Below, one piece after another: positions 25,506-33,752 of a stretch of 64,000 nt of DNA (its first letter is position 1; every line of letters starts with the position of its first letter). A program made the position numbers and the translations under genes. The stretch is taken from contig CBDEFQ010000009.1 in the NCBI GenBank assembly GCA_965237485.1, forward strand, positions 1,054,001 through 1,118,000. Direction: 5' to 3'. This DNA is from JAAELZ01 sp965237485. GTDB taxonomy: Bacteria; Pseudomonadota; Gammaproteobacteria; Arenicellales; Poriferihabitantaceae. A model generated the notes under the pieces. The model made no database searches. It was not told the DNA's origin and saw only the letters and a program-made list of their open reading frames with translations.

Positions 25506-27446
25506 CTAAACGTTCTTTCGATTGACAATGAGTTCTTCAACAACACTTGGGTCGGCCAAAGTTGAGGTGTCGCCCAAGCTATCCACTTCGTTCGCTGCAA
25601 TCTTACGTAAAATTCGGCGCATAATTTTGCCGGACCGAGTTTTGGGTAAGCCTGGTGCCCATTGAACAATATTCACTTTGGCTATAGGTCCAATTTCGCG
25701 GCGTACCTGTGCAACTAACTCAGCAATCAGTTCGTCTGTGGGGGTTACCCCAGACATGGGCGTAATGTAAGCGTAAATCGCCTGGCCAGTTAGGTCATGC
25801 GGGTAACCAACTACCGCCGCTTCAGCAACGTCGTTATGAAGCACTAAGGCTGATTCGATTTCAGCCGTTCCTAAACGGTGGCCAGAAACATTGAGCACAT
25901 CATCCACGCGGCCAGTTATCCAATAATAGCCATCTTCGTCACGCTTCGCGCCGTCGCCAGTGAAATAATAGCCCTTAAACATCGCAAAATAAGTGTCGTA
26001 AAACCGCTGATGGTCGCCATAAACACTGCGCATTTGGCTGGGCCAAGGATGTTTGATAGCTAGGTTGCCCGCGGCGGGGTTGCCGTTTATTTCCTTACCT
26101 TGGTCATCCAATAGACATGGTTGAACCCCAAAGAAGGGGACACAAGCGGAACCGGGTTTTAGTTCGGTGGCGCCAGGTAACGGGGTCATCATGTGCGCGC
26201 CGGTTTCGGTTTGCCACCAAGTATCAACAATCGGGCAGCGTCCATCGCCGACAACTTTGTGATACCACTCCCAGGCTTCGGGATTAATAGGTTCACCTAC
26301 CGTTCCAAGCAAGCGTAACGAAGATCTAGAAGTCTTCTTCACGGGCTCGTCGCCGGCGCCCATCAGTGAACGAATAGCGGTGGGCGCGGTATAAAAAGTG
26401 GCTACTTGATGCTTATCACATATTTGCCAAAATCGTGAAATATCTGGGTAGGTAGGAATTCCTTCAAACATAAGCGTAGTGGCACCATTGGCAAGCGGGC
26501 CATAGACTATATAAGTGTGCCCAGTCACCCAGCCCACATCCGCAGTGCACCAGTAGACTTCACCTTCTTTATAATCGAAAACTAATTTGTGAGTCATCGC
26601 CGCTTGCACCAAGTAGCCCCCTGTGGTGTGCAATACGCCTTTGGGTTTTCCCGTCGAACCCGAAGTGTATAAAATAAATAGCGGGTCTTCTGAGTCCATG
26701 GGCTCAGCGGGGCAGTCTGCGCGGGCTTGATCTACCGCTTGCTGATACCAAACATCGCGGCCCTCTGTCCAGTCGACCGTGTCGCCGCCGTGTTTAACCA
26801 CTACGCAAGTGTGTACGTTGGGGCAGCTGCTTAAGGCGATATCTGCGTTGTCTTTTAATGGTACTGTTTTGCCGCCCCGGATAGATTGATCAGCGGTGAT
26901 TAAAACTTGGCAATCAGAATCTTTAATACGGCTCGCTAAGGCTTCGGGAGAGAAGCCGCCAAATACGATGGAATGGACCGCTCCGATACGGGTGCAAGCC
27001 AGCATGGCAACGGCGGCTTGTGGCACCATCGGCATGTAAATCGAAATACGGTCGCCCTTTTTAACACCGCGGTTGAGTAAAACATTCGAAAACTTGCATA
27101 CCTGTGCATACAACTCTCGGTAGCTAATTTTACGGTCAATCGCCGGGTCGTCACTTTCCCAGATAATGGCCGTTTGATCACCTCTTGTTTGTAGATGACG
27201 ATCTAAGCAGTTGTACGATACGTTTAGCTTAGCCCCTTTGAACCATTCAATGTGTAGGTCTTCCTCGTCAAAGCTCCAGTCCATAACCTGATTCCAGGGC
27301 GTTGACCAACTTACGTATTGCTTTGCTTGCTGTGCCCAAAATGTCTCCGGGTCGTCAATTGATTGTGCATACATCGTTGCATATTTCTCCGCGTTAATGT
27401 GTGCGTTTTGGGCAAAGTTTGCTGGAACTGGGTATTTATCAGACAT
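25506..27446 (-). CDS. acs: acetyl-CoA synthetase
   Basis: Activates acetate to acetyl-CoA through acetyl-AMP, the high-affinity route for scavenging acetate. Landmarks: WFKGAKLNVSYNCLDRH, the AMP-binding P-loop YTSGSTGKPKGVLHT, WWQTETGAHMMTPLPG, YFTGDGAKRDEDGYYWITGR(V)DDVLNVSGHR and the C-terminal PKTRSGKIMRRILRKIA carrying the lysine that protein acetylases modify. Length 646 aa is normal. It is divergent from a CrbR-like response regulator gene across a 265-bp intergenic region. In Vibrio and Pseudomonas CrbR-type regulators activate acs, so that arrangement is probably functional. Confidence 0.97.
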   Translation of the reverse strand: MSDKYPVPANFAQNAHINAEKYATMYAQSIDDPETFWAQQAKQYVSWSTPWNQVMDWSFDEEDLHIEWFKGAKLNVSYNCLDRHLQTRGDQTAIIWESDDPAIDRKISYRELYAQVCKFSNVLLNRGVKKGDRISIYMPMVPQAAVAMLACTRIGAVHSIVFGGFSPEALASRIKDSDCQVLITADQSIRGGKTVPLKDNADIALSSCPNVHTCVVVKHGGDTVDWTEGRDVWYQQAVDQARADCPAEPMDSEDPLFILYTSGSTGKPKGVLHTTGGYLVQAAMTHKLVFDYKEGEVYWCTADVGWVTGHTYIVYGPLANGATTLMFEGIPTYPDISRFWQICDKHQVATFYTAPTAIRSLMGAGDEPVKKTSRSSLRLLGTVGEPINPEAWEWYHKVVGDGRCPIVDTWWQTETGAHMMTPLPGATELKPGSACVPFFGVQPCLLDDQGKEINGNPAAGNLAIKHPWPSQMRSVYGDHQRFYDTYFAMFKGYYFTGDGAKRDEDGYYWITGRVDDVLNVSGHRLGTAEIESALVLHNDVAEAAVVGYPHDLTGQAIYAYITPMSGVTPTDELIAELVAQVRREIGPIAKVNIVQWAPGLPKTRSGKIMRRILRKIAANEVDSLGDTSTLADPSVVEELIVNRKNV

Positions 27447-27711
27447 CAGTGAAACTCCTCTATTGTGATTGGGCTTGAGCGCGCCTAAGTCTTTGTTTTA
27501 AAGGGCGCTGGGTTATTTTGGTCAATTACGTTATTATTACGGCGCGGCCACTGGCAACAGCTGTTTGCAATTGATGCAGCTATGCGCGTGCCCTACAGAA
27601 CTATTTTAGGTAAGCTGTATTGTAATCGAAATGCGACCAAAGTCTAAAATGAGCGGCTTGCAATCTCTATTATGATCTAAGCACTGCTTTCACTATTGAC
27701 TAGAGTTGACT

Positions 27712-28359
27712 ATGACTAGTAATATCATTATCGTGGATGATCATCCACTCTTCCGCCAAGCCTTGCGCGAAACCATTACACCATTGTTTCCAGAGGCGAC
27801 AATTTTAGAGATTGAATCATTGTCTGAAACCAAAAGTGTTCTTGAAAACACGTTTGTGGAGTTGCTATTACTCGATCTAAAAATGCCGGATACCGATGGC
27901 TTGACTGGCTTGATGATGATTAAGGGAACTTATCCACAACTTCCGGTCATCGTGGTGTCCGCGACTGAAGATAGTGCAATTGTACGGGCCTGCATACAGG
28001 CGGGCGCGTCAGCTTATATTTTTAAATCCGCTAGTTTGCAAGAAATACGCGATACCATTACTGCTGTAAAAGCCAGCGAAGTTTATGTGCCAGAGCGAGT
28101 GCACGATAGTATTTCCAGCGGTGAGCAAACTGAATTGGACAATATCGCTAAGATTTCCAGCCTAACCCCAGCACAGCTGCGAGTGTTTTATTTGCTCTGC
28201 GAAGGACAAATGAACAAGCAAATTGCCTATGAGATGAAAATCACTGAGGCTACTGTAAAAGCGCATATCACCTCTATATACAGAAAACTTGACGTACGAA
28301 CCCGCACGCAAGCTGTATTGTTAGCGGGTAGCTTAAGCGAGTTTAAATCTAGGGTTTAA
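27712..28359 (+). CDS. crbR: LuxR/NarL-family response regulator, CrbR/ErdR-like
   Basis: Two-component response regulator. The receiver domain (about residues 3-118) has acidic residues in IIIVDDHPLF, the phospho-acceptor in LLLLDLKMPDTDGL, and T/K equivalents in VVSATED and YIFKSAS. The C-terminal LuxR helix-turn-helix is LTPAQLRVFYLLCEGQMNKQIAYEMKITEATVKAHITSIYRKL. I chose the ATG at 27712 rather than the TTG at 27706. The gene is divergent from acs, and a symporter-linked hybrid kinase of the CrbS type lies 5 kb away. In Vibrio and Pseudomonas the CrbS/CrbR (MxtR/ErdR) pair controls acs, which makes the assignment plausible, though rather by context than by unique residues. Confidence 0.75.
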   Translation: MTSNIIIVDDHPLFRQALRETITPLFPEATILEIESLSETKSVLENTFVELLLLDLKMPDTDGLTGLMMIKGTYPQLPVIVVSATEDSAIVRACIQAGASAYIFKSASLQEIRDTITAVKASEVYVPERVHDSISSGEQTELDNIAKISSLTPAQLRVFYLLCEGQMNKQIAYEMKITEATVKAHITSIYRKLDVRTRTQAVLLAGSLSEFKSRV

Positions 28360-28379
28360 AGCACAAAGAAGGTGATCGT

Positions 28380-29147
28380 TTAGATCGCAAGATATTCGTG
28401 CCGCAAAGCCTCATTTTCAAGTACTTCTTGCGCGCTGCCATCGTAGACCACTATCCCTGTGTCTAATATCACGGCCCGGTCTGCTAGCTTAAGTGCCGCA
28501 ACGGCGTTTTGTTCCACAATAATCGAGGTATACCCTTGAGATTTAAGCGCAATAAGGATGGATTCTATTTCTTGCACAATAGTGGGCGCTAGCCCTTCAT
28601 AAGGCTCATCGAGCAACAAAATTTTAATATCTCGCATTAAAGCACGCGCTACGGAAAGCATTTGCTGTTCGCCGCCCGATAAGGTGATGCCGACCTGAGT
28701 GCGTCGTTCTGCTAGCCTTGGAAAATGCTCGTATACGCGCTCTAATGCCCAGCCACGTGGTTCTTCTATTTGCGCGAGGATTAAATTTTCTTCTACCGAT
28801 AGCCCCGGAATGATAGCTCGGTCTTCGGGGACCAATTGGATGCCTGCCCGCGCGGCTTGAAAATCTTGCATGGTATGCACGGGCTCGCCTTCAAGGTATA
28901 TCTCTCCACTGCGCAGTTCAGGGTTACTAGCTCTGGCAATCGCCCGCATGGTCGAGGTTTTGCCTGCGCCGTTGCGCCCCAATAGAGCAAGTATTTCTTT
29001 CTCATTAATATCAAATGACACGCCTTGTACGATATAAGACTCGCCGTAATAGGCGTGTATATCGCGAACTGAAAAATAAGGCATAGCAGCACCTTGATGA
29101 TTTGCGCGATCTGCACCTATCTCGGTTACCGGGTTATCCTCACTCAT
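28380..29147 (-). CDS. livF: LivF-type ABC transporter ATP-binding protein
   Basis: Second ATPase of a branched-chain amino acid/amide-type (HAAT) importer. Walker A GRNGAGKTSTMRAIA, signature LSGGEQQMLSVARAL, Walker B ILLLDEPYEGLAP and the H-loop replaced by IIVEQNAVAAL as usual in LivF. The frame starts at 29147, overlapping livG by 8 bp; a start at MPYFSVRD (29084) would remove a 21-residue extension. Last gene of the five-gene importer block, convergent with the response regulator. Confidence 0.9.
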   Translation of the reverse strand: MSEDNPVTEIGADRANHQGAAMPYFSVRDIHAYYGESYIVQGVSFDINEKEILALLGRNGAGKTSTMRAIARASNPELRSGEIYLEGEPVHTMQDFQAARAGIQLVPEDRAIIPGLSVEENLILAQIEEPRGWALERVYEHFPRLAERRTQVGITLSGGEQQMLSVARALMRDIKILLLDEPYEGLAPTIVQEIESILIALKSQGYTSIIVEQNAVAALKLADRAVILDTGIVVYDGSAQEVLENEALRHEYLAI

Positions 29148-29910
29148 CTTCTGCGGCTTCCCCCAAATAAGCTTCTTTAACTTTGGGGTCGTTCTTTACT
29201 TCTTCAGGGGTGCCTTCGGCGATGATGCGGCCTTGGGCTAGCACTGAAATATAGTCCGCTAAAGAAAACACCACATGCATATCGTGTTCAATAATGACTT
29301 TAGTCATTCCGCGAGATTTTATTTTTTGCAGCAGATCAATGGTTCTATTGGTGTCGTGCCGCGCCATGCCCGCGGTAGGTTCATCTAATAACAATAGTCT
29401 TGGGTTTTGTACCAAGCACATGGCGAGTTCAAGGCGCCGCTTGTCACCGCGAGATAGAGAGGCTGCAGGGGTGTCCATACTAGCGGCTAAGCCAACATCC
29501 TCTAGGATATGCTCAGCTTCATCTCGCACTTCGGTTTGTTTCCTTAAGCTCGAAAAGGGTGCAAATCGAAACGCGCCATCGCGCTTTGATAAGATCGGCA
29601 TCATCACGTTTTCAATCAGCTGCAGGTCAGGGAATATCTCAGGGGTTTGAAATACCCGTGCAATGCCTAGCTGGTTGATTTGGTGTGGAGATTTGCCTGT
29701 GATCACCTCACCGTCGAATACCACTGTGCCGCGGTCTGGCTTAATGCGGCCAACGCATACGTTCAGCAAGGTAGATTTCCCTGTCCCGTTAGGCCCGATA
29801 ATGGCGTGGGTTTTGCCTTCTTTGATTGATAGATCAACATTTTCAAGGGCTTGTAATCCGCCAAATTTTTTATCAACGTCGCTGACGTGAAGTACTACAT
29901 TTTCAGTCAT
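29140..29910 (-). CDS. livG: LivG-type ABC transporter ATP-binding protein
   Basis: First ATPase of the importer. Walker A IGPNGTGKSTLLNV, the LivG-typical GIARVFQTPEIFPDL Q-loop, signature SLSRGDKRRLELAMCL, Walker B LLLLDEPTAGM and VIIEHDMHVVFSLAD. In LivG the signature is often LSYGEQR; SRGDKRRLE is the form of urea/amide-type relatives such as UrtD. The better start is MTENVVL at 29910, just after the livM stop overlap. Substrate not inferable from this subunit. Confidence 0.9.
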   Translation of the reverse strand: MTENVVLHVSDVDKKFGGLQALENVDLSIKEGKTHAIIGPNGTGKSTLLNVCVGRIKPDRGTVVFDGEVITGKSPHQINQLGIARVFQTPEIFPDLQLIENVMMPILSKRDGAFRFAPFSSLRKQTEVRDEAEHILEDVGLAASMDTPAASLSRGDKRRLELAMCLVQNPRLLLLDEPTAGMARHDTNRTIDLLQKIKSRGMTKVIIEHDMHVVFSLADYISVLAQGRIIAEGTPEEVKNDPKVKEAYLGEAAEDE

Positions 29911-29911
29911 C

Positions 29912-31030
29912 TTATTGTTCTCTCGTAGAACCATTCTTACGGCTAAATTTAGCTACAAGTAACTTAACGCCGGAAATAAGACCGCCGGGCAAAAAGATAA
30001 CAATTAACATAAAGACTAAACCCAGCGTTAGGTGCCAGCCTTCACCTACGAACGGACCCACTATGTTTGCCATTGTAGTTTGCAAGCCTTCGGGTAAACC
30101 GCTAAACATTTCGAGCAGGCGGTTTTCGCCAATGGAGGAAAAGATGTTCTCGAAGTATTTGATCACGCCGGCGCCAATAACCGGGCCGATCAAGGTGCCA
30201 AGCCCGCCGAAGATGGTCATCAATACCACTTCACCTGAAGCTGTCCACTGCATTCTTTCAGCGCCAGCTAATGGATCTGTGACTGATAACAAGGCACCAG
30301 CTAAACCTGCATACATTCCTGAAATAATGAACGCAGCTAATAAGTATGGACGCGTATTAAAACCAGTGTATTTCATTCGGCTTTGGTTAGATTTAATGCC
30401 GCGTAAAGACATACCGAAAGGCGACCTGAATATTTTTAGTGATATCCAAAAGCAGATGATCAGCACTACCGCACAAAAATAAAAGCCGGGGTAGCCGCTT
30501 AACTTCATGCCAAATAGATTAGTGGACGGTATCCCTTCAGATGCTAAGCCAAACAAACTGTCGACATGTCTCGGGTCGGCCAAGCGTAGTTGTAAGCCAG
30601 TTTCCCCGTTGGTGATAGGGGTTAGTACGGAATACGCCAAATTGTATGACATCTGCGCGAACGCTAGCGTTAATATCGAAAAATAGATACCGGAACGCCG
30701 CAAGCTTACGTAGCCAATTAAATACGCAGCTAGCCCAGACCAGAATACAGCGAAAAAGATCGCTGGAATGATATTCATCGTGAGCAACTTGAATGACCAT
30801 ACCGCTGCGTAAGAACCAATGCCCAAAAACACCGCGTGGCCAAACGATAAATAACCAGTTAGACCAAATAGGATATTAAAGCCGATGGCGAAAATCCCGT
30901 AGATCGCGAATTTTTGTAGTAAGTCAGGATAGTTGGCACCGATCGGCGTTAACCAAATCGGCATCGTCAGTACCGCTGCCGCGAACAGTAGCATGGTAAT
31001 CAAGTCTTTTCTTGCGCTGTTATTCTCCAT
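29912..31030 (-). CDS. livM: LivM-type ABC transporter permease
   Basis: Inner-membrane permease of the same importer, 372 aa. Multiple hydrophobic segments and family landmarks: GFNILFGLTGYLSFGHAVFLGIGSYAA in the first third, YVSLRRSGIYFSILTLAFAQM, then IFRSPFGMSLRGIKSNQSRMKYTGFN and a C-terminal FGGLGTLIGPVIGAGVI. It begins 1 bp after the livH stop and the next ATPase gene follows at once, so the block is one operon. Confidence 0.9.
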   Translation of the reverse strand: MENNSARKDLITMLLFAAAVLTMPIWLTPIGANYPDLLQKFAIYGIFAIGFNILFGLTGYLSFGHAVFLGIGSYAAVWSFKLLTMNIIPAIFFAVFWSGLAAYLIGYVSLRRSGIYFSILTLAFAQMSYNLAYSVLTPITNGETGLQLRLADPRHVDSLFGLASEGIPSTNLFGMKLSGYPGFYFCAVVLIICFWISLKIFRSPFGMSLRGIKSNQSRMKYTGFNTRPYLLAAFIISGMYAGLAGALLSVTDPLAGAERMQWTASGEVVLMTIFGGLGTLIGPVIGAGVIKYFENIFSSIGENRLLEMFSGLPEGLQTTMANIVGPFVGEGWHLTLGLVFMLIVIFLPGGLISGVKLLVAKFSRKNGSTREQ

Positions 31031-31031
31031 C

Positions 31032-32048
31032 TTAATCTTCCATCACCCCTTCACGGCCAAATAGCCCGCGCGGCCTTAACAGAATAATCAACACCGCTAC
31101 TAGGTAGATGATGATTTGGTCTATGCCGGGAAAAATACTTTTTACTTCATTCATTGAGGCGAATGATTGCAATATACCGAGCAAGAAACCAGCGGCGACC
31201 GCGCCCCCAAGCGAGCCCATACCCCCTACAACCACTACAACGAATGACAACACTAAGAAGTCCATGCCCATATGGTAATCGGGCGGTAAAATAGGGGTAT
31301 ACATTGCACCAGCAAGCCCGGCAACAACTGCACCTAGACCAAACACGATAGTGAATTTACGTTGAATGTCGATCCCTAGCAGGCCGACCATTTCGCGGTT
31401 ATGCATGCCAGCGCGCACCACCATGCCGAAAGTGGTAAGTTGTAAAAAGGCAAATACCGAGCCGATAATTAATATTGCAAATGCGAAATAAATTAGTCGC
31501 CACCAAGGGTAGACGATGTTGTCGCTCATGCCGAGCCAAGCGCCAATGTGCGCACTTCCAGCGACGATATCTGGCGCGGGTACAGGAATAGGGTTGGCAC
31601 CGAAGTTGGCTTTAATGATTTCTTGAACCACAATCGCCAGGCCAAAGGTGACTAGAATTTGTTCAGCGTGAGTGCGTTTGTAAAAATGTCGTATTAGTCC
31701 TCGCTCGAATGCCAAGCCAACTAACAACATAAAAGGGATAGTAACAAAGATAGAAATTGGCACTGCATAATCGATAATCATCGTGCCGGTATCTCCCCAC
31801 CAAATCTCGAGGTAGGGGGTTTCTTTAAATGCGTCAAAGTAGGTGATGCTTTCATCCTTGACTTGCTTTGAAACGGTTAACAAAGCCTGGACGCTAACTG
31901 CGCAGAACGCGCCCAGCATAAATAAAGCGCCGTGCGCGAAATTAACGACGCCTAAGGTGCCAAATACCAAGGTCAAGCCAAGGGCAATCAATGCATATGC
32001 ACCACCCTTATCTATGCCGTTTAAAATTTGTAAGAATATTGCGTCCAC
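31032..32048 (-). CDS. livH: LivH-type ABC transporter permease
   Basis: Partner permease of LivM, 338 aa. It begins LQILNGIDKGGAYALIALGLTLVFGTLGVVNFAHGALFMLGAF, the standard LivH opening, then a loop with conserved FGLAIVVQEIIK, FGMVVRAGMHNREMVGLLGID and GLAGAMYTPI. A 125-bp gap with a strong hairpin separates it from the binding-protein gene upstream, suggesting reduced transcription of the permease and ATPase genes relative to the binding protein. Confidence 0.9.
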   Translation of the reverse strand: MDAIFLQILNGIDKGGAYALIALGLTLVFGTLGVVNFAHGALFMLGAFCAVSVQALLTVSKQVKDESITYFDAFKETPYLEIWWGDTGTMIIDYAVPISIFVTIPFMLLVGLAFERGLIRHFYKRTHAEQILVTFGLAIVVQEIIKANFGANPIPVPAPDIVAGSAHIGAWLGMSDNIVYPWWRLIYFAFAILIIGSVFAFLQLTTFGMVVRAGMHNREMVGLLGIDIQRKFTIVFGLGAVVAGLAGAMYTPILPPDYHMGMDFLVLSFVVVVVGGMGSLGGAVAAGFLLGILQSFASMNEVKSIFPGIDQIIIYLVAVLIILLRPRGLFGREGVMED

Positions 32049-32121
32049 ACCAATGTCCGAGATTGATCATTTTATTATAGCGGCGCTTATCAAAGAGCGG
32101 CTTTATAGAACTTAAAAAGTT

Positions 32122-32145
32122 GCTGGGCACCAAAAGGTGCCCAGC
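32122..32145 (-). terminator. hairpin attenuator between binding-protein and permease genes
   Basis: GCTGGGCACC and GGTGCCCAGC form a perfect 10-bp stem with a 4-nt loop; on the minus strand AACTTTTT follows. It probably ends most transcripts of the binding-protein gene, with readthrough into livHMGF. Confidence 0.8.
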
Positions 32146-32173
32146 AGGGTAAAGCTTATACTACACCAATTGA

Positions 32174-33544
32174 TTAAGTGCCATTATTTGCTGGGCCTAA
32201 GTCGCCACCGGCAAACATTTCGTGATCAGGTGCATACTCAACTTGTGAGCGAGGTGTGACTTCCACTACCTCAAGTAAGTCAAACTGTGATGACGGATTT
32301 TCGTTACCCTTCACAACCAATACATCTTTGAAACACTGGTGATCATCAGCACGGTACTCAGTTGGGCCGTTACCCATACCGTCAAACGTATGACCCTCAA
32401 GCTGGTCAATAACTGCAGAAGGCATAAATGTGCCAGCGCGTTGACAAGCATCAGCATACAGTAGCGCTTGAACGTAGCATGTGTGCGCTGCCTGTGAGGG
32501 TGGCTTACCGTATGCGGTGCCAAACGACTTAACGAATGCCTTGGAGCCTTCGTCAGGTAATGACCAGTGCCAGTTAGTTGAGCCGAAGATGCCTTTTACG
32601 TTTTCGCCCGCACCCTGTGCCATTAAGCGAGAATATAGAGGTACAATGATAGTGAAATCGTTGCCGTTCACTTGCTTATCACGTAAACCAAACTGGATAG
32701 ACTGAGTCAACGAATTGATCATGTCTTTACCATAGTGGTTCAAGATCAAAGTATCTGCCCCAGAGTTTAAAACGGGTGTGATGAACTGACTGAAATCGCC
32801 CGCACCAACCGGCGTCTTAACTGTTTCAGCGGTTTTCCAACCGATGTTTTCAGTTGAAGCTTTCATTGAAGCTTCTTGCGTCCAACCCCACGTGTAGTCA
32901 GCGGTTAGGTGATAAGCAGTGCGCTCGGTACCGTAGTTTTTCTTCAGTACAGGGCCTAATGCTGCGCCAGACATGTAGGCGTTAAAGAAGTGACGAAAGC
33001 CGTTGCGACGCTTGTCTTTACCGGTGGTATCGTTTGAATGGGTCAAGCCCGCCATGAAGATAACGCCCGCCTCTTGGCAAAGTGATTGCACGGCAATCGC
33101 CACGCCAGAAGACGAACCACCCGTTACCATGGTAACACCGTCTTTTTCGATCATACGCTTAGCAGAAGCGCGGGCTGCATCAGATTTAGTTTGGGTGTCG
33201 CCCGTTACATAAACGACTTTTTTGCCTAAGACGCCATTACCTTCAAGCGCAATTGGCTTCATGGTGTTTAACATACCGCCATCGCCTTCGCCTTCGCCGT
33301 TGATGTGCTGGACAGCAAGTTTGTAAGCTAATAGCTCGTCGCCGCCTTCGTCCGCATAAGCACCAGTTTGTGGCACGTTAAAACCGAAAGTTACAGTGGC
33401 GGCGTCGCCCGGATCATTTAAATATCCAGCGGCATAAGCATTCTTCATATAAAACATCGGCATTCCAGCGGCAACGCCTGTTGCGGCACTTGCTTTTAGA
33501 ACGCTACGACGCGACCAAGATTGAGTATTGATTTTTTTTGACAT
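32174..33544 (-). CDS. Tat-exported substrate-binding protein of a HAAT-type ABC importer
   Basis: Periplasmic binding protein of 456 aa, type I fold. Residues 1-38 contain a twin-arginine signal (WSRRSVLKASAATGVAAG, cleavage near NAYA), so folded export by Tat is expected. The body shows FNVPQTGAYADEG, VTGGSSSGVAIAVQSLCQEAGV, YHLTADYTWGW and TPVLNSGADTLILNHYGKD. It is longer than LivK and resembles the amide/urea and unknown-substrate subfamily. Its position between acs/crbR and crbS suggests the importer feeds the acetate node or is controlled with it; the substrate is not known. Confidence 0.85.
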   Translation of the reverse strand: MSKKINTQSWSRRSVLKASAATGVAAGMPMFYMKNAYAAGYLNDPGDAATVTFGFNVPQTGAYADEGGDELLAYKLAVQHINGEGEGDGGMLNTMKPIALEGNGVLGKKVVYVTGDTQTKSDAARASAKRMIEKDGVTMVTGGSSSGVAIAVQSLCQEAGVIFMAGLTHSNDTTGKDKRRNGFRHFFNAYMSGAALGPVLKKNYGTERTAYHLTADYTWGWTQEASMKASTENIGWKTAETVKTPVGAGDFSQFITPVLNSGADTLILNHYGKDMINSLTQSIQFGLRDKQVNGNDFTIIVPLYSRLMAQGAGENVKGIFGSTNWHWSLPDEGSKAFVKSFGTAYGKPPSQAAHTCYVQALLYADACQRAGTFMPSAVIDQLEGHTFDGMGNGPTEYRADDHQCFKDVLVVKGNENPSSQFDLLEVVEVTPRSQVEYAPDHEMFAGGDLGPANNGT

Positions 33545-33594
33545 GTGATCTCCTACCTAATAATTAATATGTGTTTTAATAATAAAAATAACGA

Positions 33595-33611
33595 CACTTG
33601 TAGTACAAGTG
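33595..33611. promoter_or_regulatory. 17-bp palindrome upstream of the binding-protein gene
   Basis: CACTTGTA-g-TACAAGTG is a perfect inverted repeat 51 bp before the start codon, placed as an operator would be. An AT-rich stretch separates it from the gene. The regulator is unknown. Confidence 0.5.
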
Positions 33612-33752
33612 AGTCAGATGGCTAAAACTAAGGTTTTAGCGCGCAGGCATTCACACAATAATACCCCGACCATAAAAATTGTAGGGCGTTGTGAGGAAAT
33701 CGGCAATAAGACATGCTTCCTATTGACAAAGGCTTAGATGTATGGGTGCAAC

